Shown here piece by piece: positions 43,729 to 55,028 of a stretch of 64,000 nt of DNA. Position 1 is the stretch's first letter. The number at the start of each line of letters is the position of its first letter. The notes beneath the pieces are model-generated. The model searched no databases, was not told where the DNA came from, and saw nothing but the letters and a program-made list of their open reading frames with translations. The DNA is from Alligator mississippiensis (taxonomy: Eukaryota > Chordata > Crocodylia > Alligatoridae): contig NC_081831.1 of assembly GCF_030867095.1 (NCBI RefSeq), forward strand, positions 49,227,319 through 49,291,318. The letters run 5' to 3'. The translations under genes and the position numbers were made by a program.

Positions 43729-45336
43729 CGCAAGGTGCCAGACTTCCATACGTAGACCCTGAGATGGTGCAGAGTCACTTGGAAGACCTGGATGCCTTTA
43801 AGTCAGCAGGCCCAGATGAGCTCCATCTGAGGGTGCTGAAGGCACTGGCTGACATCATTGCAGAGCCACTGGCGGGAACGCTCGTGGTGCACGGGCCAAG
43901 TCCCGGAGGACTGGAAAAGGGCCAACATGGTCCCTATTTTCAAAAAGGGGAGGAAGGAGGACCCGGACAACTATAGGCCAATCAGTCTCACCTCCATCCT
44001 TGGTAAAGTCTTTGAAAAAATTATCAAGGCTCACATTTGCGAGAGCCCGGCAGGACAAATTATGCTGAGGGGAAACCAGCACGGGTTCATGGCAGGCAGA
44101 TCGTGCCTGACCAATCTAGTCTCTTTTTATGACCAGGTTACAAAACGCCTGGACACAGGAGGAGGGGTGGATGTCGTATACTTAGACTTCAGGAAGGCCT
44201 TCGATACGGTATCCCACCCCATACTGGTGAACAAATTAAGAGGCTGTGACTTGGATGACTACACAGTCCGGTGCGTGGTGAATTGGCTAGAGGGTCGCAC
44301 CCAGAGAGTCGAGGTGGCTGGTTCGGTTTCGACCTGGAAGGGTGTGGACAGTGGGGTTCCATAGGGCTCAGTCCTTGGACCGATACTCTTTAATGTCTTC
44401 ATCAGCGACTTGGACAAGGGAGTGAAATGTACTCTGTCAAATTTGCAGATGACACAAAGCCATGGGGAGAAGTGGACATGCCGGAGGGCAGGGAACAGCT
44501 GCAAGCAGACCTGGACAGGTTAGACAAGTGGGCAGAAAACAACAGAATGCAGTTCAACAAGGAGAAATGCGAAGTGCTGCACCTAGGGAGGAAAAATGTC
44601 CAGCACACCTACAGCCTAGGGAATGACCTGTGGGTGGCATGGAAGTGGAAAGGGATCTTGGAGTCCTAGTGCACTCTAAGATGAACATGAGTCGGCAGTG
44701 TGATGAAGCCATCAGAAAAGCCAATGGCACTTTATCATGCATCAGCAGATGCATGACGAATAGGTCCAGGGAAGGTGATACTTCCCCTCTATAGGGCGCT
44801 GGTCAGACCGCAGTTGGAGTACTGCATGCAATTCTGGGCGCCACACTTCAAGAAGGATGCGGATAACCTGGAGAGGGTCCAGAGAAGGGCCACTCATATG
44901 GTTAAGGGCCTGCAGACCAAGCCCTATGAGGAGAGACTAGAGAAACTGGACCTTTTCAGCCTCCGCAAGAGAAGGTTGAGAGGTGACCTTGTGGCTGCCT
45001 ATAAGTTCATCACGGGGGCACAGAAGGGAATTGGTGAGGATTTATTCACCAAGGCGCCCCCAGGGGTTACAAGAAATAATGGCCATAAACTAGCAGAGAG
45101 CAGATTTAGATTGGACATTAGGAAGAACTTCTTCACAGTTCGAGTGGCCAAAGTCTGGAACGGGCTCCCAAGGGAGGTGGTGCTCTCCCCTACCCTGGGG
45201 GTCTTCAAGAGGAGGTTAGATAAGCATCTAGATGGGGTCATCTAGACCCAGCACTCTTTCCTGCATATGCAGGGAGTCGGACTCGATGATCTGTTGAGGT
45301 CCCTTCCGACCCTAACATCTATGAATCTATGAATCT
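43729..45336 (+). mobile_element. young CR1 LINE (copy G) with 12-bp target duplication
   Basis: Plus-strand CR1 from the start of the RT domain to the tail (CTATGAATCTATGAATCT). ATGACTATAAGG occurs at 43717-43728 and 45337-45348. RT pieces: AFKSAGPDELHLRVLKALAD at 43794; then PIFKKGRKEDPDNYRPISL, LDFRKAFDTVSHP and FADDTKPWGEV (44433, intact FADD). The C-terminal domain is one 156-codon frame (44775-45245). Four or so small frame breaks remain. The protein is almost the same as copy B, indicating a recent source. Confidence 0.93.
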
Positions 45337-45348
45337 ATGACTATAAGG

Positions 45349-46204
45349 TTAGCAATGGATCTCTTTTACAAATTTATTCTTTTAGAGCCCACCTGATTCT
45401 TAGTTCCCCTCTAGTCTTCTTATTATTTCTGTTTCAACTATTTTTGAATGTCTTATATTGATTGATGAGATAGGAATTCAGTATGAACACAGGGCAAACT
45501 TTCATAATTTTTAAGCAATTACTGTAGCTCAGGTGTTTTAACTGGAAATAAAGCCTTTGACACAGAATTTATAGTTTAGACCCTTGAACTTGCCTATATT
45601 ATTATCATCTACATAATTTCATTCTTATTGTTATGTTTGTCAAACTTCTAATATTATGTATCTGGTCTACTGGTCAATCATCAAAAGGGCTTTAAATAGC
45701 TTTTACATATTGGATAAGATTGTTACTCAGCAAGTTCCTTTTTTATAAGTTTTTAACAGTTCATAGTTTTCTAAGTATGATAGAGCTGAGGTTAAAGAAT
45801 ATGACTGGGAGTCAGGCCAATTATCTGTTCAATTTACATTTTAGGTGTGAGGTGAGGCAATCTCTGAATCTAAAATTTTCTTGACTGTTTCTTGGCTATT
45901 TGCCTAGATTTGCTTTTAAATAGTGCCTTTTCTTCAAGCACTCACTTCAACCATTGCCCAAAATCAGATCTGTGGGCTGTGTAGGCTTGCCACAAAATGC
46001 TGAAGAAATGTAATCATTTTAAAATATATAAAAAATGTATATTTCTTAGGCCTTGTTTCATCATGCCATAAACTGCAAGATGAAGTTATATATTGTTTGA
46101 ACTAAATGTATGTGCTTTTTCACTCTTAGTGTTGCACGCCATTTTCTTCCTAGTCTGGTGACTCTTAATATAATCACGATTCTTATTATTTAGAATGCAC
46201 ATCC
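45349..46204. other. AT-rich spacer
   Basis: No gene or repeat was recognised. Confidence 0.4.
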
Positions 46205-46745
46205 ATAAAGGTCGGATCCAGATGTGCAGGCATGTGTGGTTTGTGGCACCACAAACCTCTCTGTGGCTCCACAAAACACTTGTGTTGCATGTTAAACCAT
46301 GCAGGACACTGCTGATTAGCATCTCTGGGGCAAAATTTGCTACCAGGATTTCCTGCTAGCAAATAAAACCCATAAAAATAAAAGTGGCACAAAGTGTGCC
46401 AAAGTGCCATGTGTCAGGGCAAATGCCCCCATGTGGAGGCACACTGTGCCCCAACACAGGGGCTTCACAGCACATAGAGACAGAGGAGCAGGTTGCCTTG
46501 AGCTGCCTGCTCTCCCATCTCCACGTGCCATTCCCTGACTGACTGGGACACAGGGTGACTCAGCATAAAGGCTACCTACTGGCTACCTCCAAACTGAGGC
46601 ACCCTGCATCTCATCCAGCCCCTCCCCCCTCCCCCTGTAGCACATGGACCAACAAGACAGGGGCATGCACTGCAGCATAAAGTAGCAACACAAATTTGTG
46701 CCATTACTATCTGTGCTGCTGTAAACACATACCCCTGTGTAGACC
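46205..46745. repeat. family H-like non-autonomous DNA repeat
   Basis: GGATCCAGATGTGCAGGCATGTGTGG at the left resembles the 26428 terminus; AAGTGGCACAAAGTGTGCC and GGGGCAAA blocks are also shared. The right end is near ACACATACCCCTGTGTAGACC. No coding capacity. Confidence 0.45.
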
Positions 46746-46869
46746 ATATAGAGACTATATGGTCCTCTCCACTCAGAGTTGTTACGCTATTAGATTGTTA
46801 TACTAGGTTTTAGGTGTAGTCCACTCTACAACCAAAGCTTTATAACCAGACATAAGGTATCACTTTGAT

Positions 46870-47062
46870 ATTTGACACAATTATCTTTGTCAGAATCCCC
46901 TGGTGCCGAATATTATGCCCTTATTCAGCAGTGTAGGTTATAGCTGCTACCTCAGCCTGACAAAGGGTGTTTGTGCTGGAAAGCTTGCTAAGAAGAATGT
47001 TTCCAAATATTTGAGTTGATCTAATAAAAGACATTGGATTTACCTAAAGAACCTTGTCTGCC
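46870..47062 (+). repeat. interspersed repeat with hammerhead-ribozyme-like core
   Basis: The block CTGACAAAGGGTGTTTGTGC, TGGAAAGCTTGCTA (46957-46990) followed by GAGTTGATCTAATAAAAGA and ACCTTGTCTGCC is a repeat I recognise as widespread in sauropsid genomes. Its centre fits the hammerhead plan: CTGANGA (here CTGACAA), a stem-loop, GAAA, then a 3-bp stem III (AGC-TT-GCT). Hammerheads of this minimal kind are known from Penelope-like retroelements and related repeats. The second strand of helix I was not found, and the CTGANGA box carries a change, so this copy is probably inactive. Confidence 0.5.
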
Positions 47063-47289
47063 TATGTCCTTATTCATGCATGGTTTTGCACTGTAATTGG
47101 CAAATGTTAGCTGTATGTGAAATGTAGGTGTGACCTTTCTAATTTAACATTGTTATATTATAGTGTTCCATGAAGTTCTATTCCAGGCCACATGAGATGC
47201 ACTGTAATTGTCAAACCTGTGGTGACATTTTGCTACTTCACTTGTCATAGGAGATTTGACACTGTGTTGTCAAAGCTTCCTTAAATTGA

Positions 47290-47765
47290 ATGCACAGGCT
47301 ACCTGCACACTGAGGTGCAAACTTATGTTCTTCTGCTTCAGCTATTTGCCATGGGAAAAATTCTATTTTACCTAGGCCAATGACAGACATGGGGAAAAAA
47401 CAAACAAACAGCACTTTACTGGAAGAGGAGCTGCATCAGTTTTTGACCCGGTTAACCCAACATCTGTATGGATAATAGCTGATTCAACCAGCTGTTAGAT
47501 AGAAGTGCCAAAAAGCCCCATGCAATCCATATAGATGTTGGGGGCAAGCTGGGTCAAACTGATGCATCTCCTCTTCTGGGCACATGCTGAGCTCAGCACA
47601 GGAGCACACTGAGCTGAAAGTAAAGCACTATTTTTTTTCCTCTCCAAGTCTGTCAGTGGCCCTAGTGAAGAACTGAATTGCAGCAAGTGACCAACTGTGA
47701 GTTACCCAACTAAAGTGTAGGGGTATTCTTTTACTCCCTCTGTGTGCATAAGTGCCCCCTCTCCA
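47290..47765. mobile_element. foldback MITE
   Basis: Arms at about 47375-47478 and 47525-47670 are inverted copies: GACAGAC, CAGCACTTTACT / AGTAAAGCACTA, GAGGAG.TGCATCAGTTT and CAACATCT.TATGGAT all recur in reverse. The loop is about 45 bases. Outer ends (CTACCTGCACACTGAGG; CTCTGTGTGCATAAGTGCC) are weaker inverted matches. No protein is encoded. Confidence 0.6.
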
Positions 47766-48328
47766 GAAAGAGAGCCATCTGCATGGTTCTGGAGGGCCAT
47801 CCTTTTTTAGTGTGGAATATGTCAGGATAATTATCACAACAACTTTTGAAGTACTGATATTAAATAGGAAATACAGTAGTAAGTTTTCTTGCTCTCCACT
47901 TTGACTTTGGCTTCATCACTTTGTATGCAAACTGATAGGATACTCTCCTAACCTAATATTTTATGCCCAGAGTGAACAACAAATCAAATGAAGAATAGGG
48001 TGTGTGGTGTGAGGAAAAGTAATTGAATGAATACATGTCCTAATGGTATAAACTTGTATACACATGCTTAAGGCAGAGTAACTGCTTTGACTACCAGGGA
48101 ACTTATTACTCTTTGCATGCAGATAAACAATTTTACTGAAAGGAGCAACTTAAGTAAATGTCCATTAGAATTTGAGGTTTTACAGAGGAAGACTTTTAGA
48201 ACACATGAAAATAGAAGATTTTTTTTTTGATTGATAAAATGTGATTTAAAAATTCACATGTTCCCAAAAAGGTAAAAGTAAAATACAAATAATAAAGGAA
48301 TCCAGAAGAACCTTGATTGTGGGTCTAG
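47766..48328. other. AT-rich spacer downstream of the putative 3' UTR
   Basis: No gene or repeat was recognised. Confidence 0.35.
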
Positions 48329-49913
48329 TTTATTAATAAATATTGTAATTAACAAGACAACATGCTGTACAGAACCTGAAATATAACTGCTGCAGATTTA
48401 CTGGACTTTTAATGCAGTTGGACTTTTAATGTCATTCAACTATGGCATATGATGTCCAACTGCATGTTCTCTAAATATGGTTAGGGCTGTTTCAATACAC
48501 AGACATACACTGCTCACTTTCAGATCCTGTAGTATGCCACAAAGTGGGGAGATCTCCCAGAAATACAAACTCAAATATATATTTACAAAAGGTTTTCAAT
48601 ATTTTTCTTAACTAGGCATAACATAAGTTATACACATTTTTCCTACATTTATCAAATAAAATCTTTGCCTTCAACTCTACTTTGTGTCTACACAAACCAA
48701 CCACTGTATTATTATATATCCTGATAAATGGCAGTTGTAGACTGCAATATAAACAGTTTATCAATAGGAATAGATTCATGGTTTATGTACATATACAAAG
48801 AGAGAGGTACAAAAATGGATGCCTTTCCTTTAAAACATCTCTTTGCCATAGTAAATGCCATTCAGTGTCTGATTTCTTGCCCAAATTTGGAAAATGTTTA
48901 TTTGTTCTTGTGGCAGGAGTAATATTTTCTGGACAAACTGAGCTAATTTGTAATAGAAACTTAGAGTTGCTAAAAAGGATTAAAGGGGAATGTAAGGGAA
49001 ACATAAACTGACAAACCTTCTTTCATGAAGCAAAATGAAATTTGACTTTCTTGTCACACTATATAATAGAATATGCAATGCTACCGCATAACTGATATCC
49101 TTTTTTTCTTGACAGAATTAAGTTTATACTTCAGTGTACACTACAGTGAAGTGAAAGAAAGAAATATTTGATATGCTTTTGAAAGTACATCCTTCAAGTC
49201 TGACTTGCATGTCATGCAAATTTTGCTTCAAAATGAGACGTTCTCATGAAAGAAGAGGAACAGATAGACCTGTACAATGAAGAAAAGGTTTTTCCTCCAA
49301 CCTTGTCTTTTGATTAAATGTTTAGAAATGCAGCATTTGCTGCTCTTGCAAGTATCAAAAAACAATTAAGTAAAACTGTGTGACACCTTAGTTTGAAGAA
49401 GGCAAAGATTTTTCCCATATTGTTATACTGTATGAAACAAATCTAATCATGTAACTACCATTGTACTTTATACCAAATATAGTATTGGTATTTTTTCCCA
49501 CAAATTCACACAAATAAAAAAAAATAAGTTAAATGACTAAATAAGATTACACAAAAATATACAGTCTATGTATTGGATAAATTATTTATATATGGTAAGA
49601 TGTATAAAAAGTCTACAGTGATGTTTTTCCTCTGGGTACTGACACAGGGCACTTATTCTTGCTTCTTGAAAAAATGTTGCCTCAAAATTATGTGTGTGCA
49701 TGTGCCTGCTACAATTTAGCACTTGAATACAAAGGAATTTATAATCATATGTTTTCTATCTAGAAAGTCATAATAGATTTTTAGGAAAATTCTTTAGACT
49801 AATTATCATTTCCTATGCCCAATTTCATTCATGCCAAAAAACTTTTTTACTTTTGTATTGATTGCTTTGTACATAGGAGTCTCAAAAGTAAAATAGTGTA
49901 AAATTCTGAAACA

Positions 49914-50095
49914 TTTATAGGACATCACAATTCCAAGTTTAACTACAGCTGTTCAAAGAACATTTGTCTTCCTATCAGAAAAAAATACACACACACACAT
50001 CTATATGTGTATGTGTATATTTTTTTCTGATAGTTAGAAAGACAAATGTTCTTAGAACAGCAATGGCTAAACTTAGAATTATTATAGTCTATAAA
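49914..50095. repeat. long near-perfect inverted repeat (hairpin)
   Basis: The left arm (49914-49999) and right arm (about 50012-50095) are reverse complements with few differences. Shared blocks in order: TTTATAG, AATTC.AAGTTTA, CTGTTC.AAGAACATTTGTC, CTATCAGAAAAAAATA and ACACA. The arms are about 80 bases, and the loop is a CA/TG tract. It could be a MITE or a miRNA-like hairpin in the putative 3' UTR. Confidence 0.8.
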
Positions 50096-50419
50096 CACAC
50101 ACACACAAACACAAGTTTAGTTGTCCCTTTATTCTGATTTATCCAAATTTATAACTATAGGCACAACACATACCATATGAAGTTTGGTGGAAAATAAAGG
50201 AATTTAAAATCATTCTTTAATGTCACACTTTGTAATGACTGTCAAAATCTAAAACAAATCTAAAATGACACCCAAGAGAGCCAGCTAGCAGAATTTAGGT
50301 ATTTCAAAGAGCAACATGAATGAACAGCGGACCTGGGAAGAGCCACCTGGGCCTGTCAGTAGTCTCTTTTATTTTAGTGGGAATTGGTGGATACAGAAAT
50401 CTGTCCTGGAGTCTCCATT

Positions 50420-51101
50420 TCCAGGATAATCCAGTGGACAGTAAGCTGAGTATGAGTGAACTGTGTGCCCTTGTTGCCAAGAAAGCTAACAGCATCCTGG
50501 GCTACATTAGTAGAAGGGCTGGATTAGTAGAAGTAATTATTCCCCTCTATTCTGCACTGGCTAGGCTACATCTGGAGTACTGTGTCCCGTTTTGCTGCAC
50601 CTTCTCCCCCCCACCAAATATAGAAAGGATGTGGACAAGTTGGAGAGAGTACAGTGGAGGGCAACAAAAATGGTGAAGGGGATGAGGGACATGACTTCTA
50701 AGGAGAGGTTGAGGGAACTGGGCTTATTTAGTCTGCAGAAGAGAAGACTAAGGGAGATTTGATAGCAGTCTTTAACTATCTGAAGGGCGGTTCCAAAGAG
50801 GATGGAGGTAGCCTATTCTCTGTGGTGACAGATGACAGAATGAGGAACAATGGTTTCAAGTTGCAGTAAGGGGGGTTTACATTGGATATTAGAAAGAACT
50901 TTCTCACTAGGAGGGTGGGAAGCAGTGGAACAGGTGGTTACCTAGAGAGGTTGTGGAATTTCCATTTTTGGAGATTTTTAAGTCTGGGCTGAACAAAGCC
51001 CTGGCTGGAACGATCCTGGCAATGGTCCTGCTTCAAGCAGGGGGTTTGGACTAGATGACTTCCTGAGGTCCCTTCCAACCCGAATGTTCTATGATTCTAT
51101 G
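50420..51101 (+). mobile_element. old CR1 LINE 3' fragment
   Basis: Plus-strand CR1 C-terminal region ([20 protein letters not shown] at about 50455, [11 protein letters not shown]) through to the tail GTTCTATGATTCTATG. Many small changes. It is the same old subfamily as 4630-5045 and lies antisense to the putative 3' UTR. Confidence 0.9.
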
Positions 51102-54100
51102 TTTTTATCTTGTACCCTCTGATCCTGTGCAGAGAGTCCCCTGTACCACTCACGGAACTACAACAAGCTTAGAGTATTTTGAATTTCATCATTGTCCATA
51201 TGGATCTCAGTGGAGAGTTGTTAAGTGAGTGGTAGCAATAGCAAGACTTTTTTTTTTTAATTGAAAAAAATATGGTATTCAATTCCTTTAGTTGTAAGTT
51301 CTAACTGACATAGCAAACATCTAGGAGGTTCTCAATTTGCTCATAGGGTTGACTTTATCTTCTTACACAGAATTTCAATGAAAGCATTGAGAAATTGGTT
51401 GTATTAAGTTTTCTTTTTTTTTTTAAACTGGGAAATGTAACCACTTCTTTGTGATGGGAAAAAATACATTATATTTACTCAATTGGACCACCTCTAAAAT
51501 GCCTTTAAGTTTCTGAAAAAATACCCCTGAAATCATTTTTCTTGTATTCATTATGAAGATCCATAATTATAATATTAAGAAAATAGAATTGTACAGAATG
51601 TCAACCAAATTGTCAATCTGTTACTGCCAGTTGTGAAGACAATCCAATCAAATTGTTCTACACAGGCTGGATGCAATAGTATGGTGTGGGGAAATTCAAC
51701 ATGAATAAAACAATAATGCACTAAAAGGACCATCCAGATCTCAAAGCTACTTTTGTTTGTCATTATAAAAGAAAATCTGGTTCCTTTATTGTGATTTAAC
51801 TTCTGCTGCCTTTCCAAAGTCTATCAAAAATTGTAGTAGTGAAATACTCTTGTAGAAAACAATTTTTGTCCTGATTGGAAATCTGACAGGAAAGATGATA
51901 TTTCTGACATTTGATGATACTGTTCAACCCTGGAATTCATTCTGTAAACAAATTCTGCCTATCATACATATACACTCTTTAATAAGCAGTAAGGCCCCTG
52001 TTCATCATTTTAGCATTTGCTACTATACTGAAAAACAAATAATTTGTCTAAATGACACATGGCATTTGGGCACATTTCTGAAAAAAAAAAAACCCTGCAA
52101 ATTTTGCAATGAAATAAGCTTCCCAATAGACTGCTGGAAGACTTTATATAGATTAATTTGGTTAATTTGTTAATTTTTAAATTGTACCTGAACTAGAAGA
52201 AGCTTGGTACAGCTTTTATGTCAGTAGCCAAAGGATAAGTATTTTCCAGGATTTACATGCCACTGGAAGCCAATGTGCCACATCTTTCTTAAACATTATT
52301 GAGAAATATATAGAAAAGGAAAAATGTAATCATAAATAGTTTGAGGTTTCATTAAGTAAACCCTATCAGTAGGTTAAAAGTGAAGCTGCTTTTATTTTGC
52401 ACATTAAAATTAAATGTGATTTGAATAGATTTACAGTGGGGACAACAATATTTAAAGCTACTTATACCTGCTGGGCACATAAGAGAAGCCATCTTAGAAC
52501 TCCTTGGAAACCCTCAACAACTGAAATTTCTATAAATTTTACAAGCAGCTTATATTACAGCATTTTTACACACAGTTTTGCTTATAAATTACAGATTTAA
52601 GTTACAATAAGAAACCTACACAGAACTCTATCCACAGGAAATATTCAAACATTGTCTTTTTACCCATCCAACTCTGATTGTCTATTTAACATAGCATCAT
52701 AACTCAGCAAGTTATTCAATTTTGCTATAAAGAATAATCATTGGGTAGTGGAATGTACATATTGTACATGACAGCATGGCTGGGTAGCAGCAAAATACCA
52801 AGAGGAAAATTACATCTTTGTTTTGTCCAATGTAGGATTTACTAGCTTTTCTTTAAGCTAAATGTATCTCACCCTGCACAAGGATCACTAAAGAATACCT
52901 AATCTTTATAGTAAATCACTTTGAGCTTCTACTGAGTAACATAACTGGGGTGCATTTATAATTATATCCATCCAACATTTACTTCCTGGCTCCTTCTTTC
53001 TTTGCAGAGTAATGCTGGAGATTTTCTTCAATAAGCTAGAATGACAGGAGTTACTTAGTTTAATAGGTTTAGTGTGCAGCATCTAATGTTAATGTTAATT
53101 TCCTGAAAACCTTCCATAACTGCCTATATGGCTATAAAGCAAACTTGTAAATCACCAATATATTCTTTAGACAACAGTAGTTTACAGCCATGTTACCACA
53201 TCAGCCCTAAAAAATCTACCCAGCATTCTTCTATGTCTATGCAATACTCAACACACGTGGACATTAGCTAATGTGAAATCTGCAAGTTTGAAGTGTAATT
53301 AGTGATGGACTCATGGCTGGGAAAGGGCAAGCATTATATGGGTTGTGTTGTAGCTTTCATTATTTTAGAATAGTAAATCTTGGAAAGCAAGAAGCCTTCT
53401 TTTCAATACTTTAGATCAGTTTTGACATAATCCATCAAATCACTGTAGTGTATAGTTAGCAAAAGTACTTTCTTTCAGGTCAAAGAGACTTTTAAATTTA
53501 TGCTAATTTCTTTCAGAATATGAATACTCATAAGATGACACAATGCAAACTTCAACTGAAAAGGTATAAAAAAATCTTTGAAGATATGTCCCTTTGTTAT
53601 ACTGTGAAAGAGAAATTATGGTAAAGGGGTGCTTTTCTTTCTACAAATTTGATCTCATGTAATCAGTTATTACAGGTAAAAGGGTGATAAACTGCCTACT
53701 TGATCTCTATTTCTACTGACTGATGAACAAATGGATGTGAACCTATTGACTGTGTTACAGATAGTATAATGAACAAATAATAATAATATTAAAAATTATT
53801 TGAGTAATTTACACTGCTATTCTTAAGATTGTGACAGCATCTAACATGTTAGGAAATTACCAGGCAGAGGAAGACAGTCCATGCCCTAACAAATAATTTT
53901 GTTGTGATGGCCCATTTGGGGAAATAAAATGAGCAGTTTTGGTTTGTTTCGGGGGGGGGGGGGGTGTTTTTTGTTTGCATATCTGGGATGGACATTTATG
54001 GTAAATTTCCTTTAATTCAGTGCTAAGAAGTCTGCTTTTCAAGTTCAAATTTCAATTCAGAATTCTATTTACATAAATATTCAAAAGCCTAACAGATTTA

Positions 54101-54184
54101 TATATGCATTAAAATTAAGTGTTAAGCTGTGACTATATACACTCACACTTACAGCCTGAAAGAGCTGATTTCTCAGATATGCCT

Positions 54185-54576
54185 TTATAGCTGGTGCTCA
54201 TGTATAAATGTGGTGTTGCTCCCAGACACCGGTGCCTGCTGGGCTGGAGTGAAGTTTGCTAGGGGAATAACCTTAACTGGATCTTCACTGGTACATTGTC
54301 TTTCACAGGTATTGTAGAACTGGGGCCTTGGCCCACCTTGGCCCTTATCAGTGTCATCCTTGGGAATAGGCCTGCCAAGTGTGTGTCTTCCTTCAGGTCT
54401 GGTTCCTCGACCCCATCCTTGCTGGAATCCAAATGATGGCAAAGGAGGGTTGGATTGTTGGTACTGTGTCAAAGAAGGTGGCATCCAGCAGTTGTCAGAA
54501 TGGCCTAAAATAAGACACTCCTGAGTGCAGGTTTCAGAGCCTTCAGCTAGGGCTTTTTGCAGATTTACTTCAATAG
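54185..54576 (-). CDS. PCDH11X: protocadherin-11-like, last coding exon
   Basis: This encodes the end of the cytoplasmic tail of a delta-1 protocadherin, a calcium-dependent single-pass adhesion protein of neurons. The exon begins after a strong acceptor (T/C tract then CTCCTAG, AG at 54578-54577) in phase 1, giving AIEVNLQKALAEGSETCTQE. It contains CTQECLILGHSDNCWMPPSL, a signature of PCDH9 and PCDH11 tails. The end, VKVIPLANFTPAQQAP and IHEHQL, then TAA (54187-54185), fits PCDH11X best (human tail KVIPLTTFTPRQQA...EEHPL, from memory). PCDH9 is the alternative; it shares HTL.R and EHQL. About 129 residues, no internal stop. The long CHSPP-type repeat block of the primate PCDH11X tail is absent. 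No upstream exon is in the window, as expected from the very large introns of this gene. Confidence 0.82.
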
Positions 54577-54596
54577 CTAGGAGGGGAAAAAAACAA
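54577..54596 (-). promoter_or_regulatory. PCDH11X: splice acceptor of the protocadherin last exon
   Basis: On the minus strand the sequence reads GTTTTTTTCCCCTCCTAG then CTATTGAAG. A long pyrimidine tract ends in AG with no competing AG inside it. Confidence 0.8.
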
Positions 54597-54912
54597 ACAA
54601 GATTAGCTAGCATTTTAAAGATGGTGCTGAGAACAAAAATAAGGCCTCATCTTTAAATAGTTATGTACAGTTAAGTAGGGACAATAGTAGTGGGTAGCAG
54701 TCCATCATGGGCAGCAGTCTATAATATACATGAATACTTAGCTCATATAAAAAAGAGTTATTTTACTCATATATTAAAGTCCTGATATGTTTCTACATAG
54801 CCTTCCATAAATAAAATTACTTCAATAAAAAACAGCCTGTCAACAGTATGAGAATCCTCAATACTACCATTCTTTAGCATTTTAAAAATAGAATTGCCCT
54901 GAACGGAATATG

Positions 54913-55028
54913 CAGGAGGCAAGGATTTTTGTAGGTGACACCTTTTATTGGACCAACTGCATGGGAACCATTCCCAACCATGTAGTTGATCCAATAAAAA
55001 ATATCACCCACAAAAATCCTTGCATTTC
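54913..55028. repeat. two inverted copies of a short retroelement-like 3' end
   Basis: GGCAAGGATTTTTGTAGGTG...TTTTATTGGACCAACTGCATGG on the left is the reverse complement, with few changes, of CCATGTAGTTGATCCAATAA...CACCCACAAAAATCCTTGC on the right. Each half resembles the 3' part of the repeat at 46870-47062 (GAGTTGATCTAATAAAAGA...AAGAACCTTGTC). Confidence 0.7.

Larger units (their letters stand above)
48329..54184 (-). other. probable long 3' UTR of the protocadherin gene
   Basis: The stretch lies directly downstream (minus strand) of the protocadherin stop codon. It is AT-rich and nearly free of young repeats, as expected for the multi-kilobase 3' UTRs of delta-1 protocadherins. Minus-strand AATAAA signals occur, for example at 51785-51790 and, as the last candidate, at 48329-48334. 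Which is used cannot be told. A hairpin (49914-50095) and an old CR1 (50420-51101) lie inside. The extent is inference. Confidence 0.4.

Noticed and set aside
48682-49011. 109-codon plus-strand frame as a gene
   Set aside because: AT-rich, no domain, antisense to the presumed 3' UTR.
54777-55026. Minus-strand frame MDQLHGWEWFPC... as a possible upstream exon
   Set aside because: It overlaps the inverted short-repeat pair and has no acceptor/donor pair or similarity to protocadherins.
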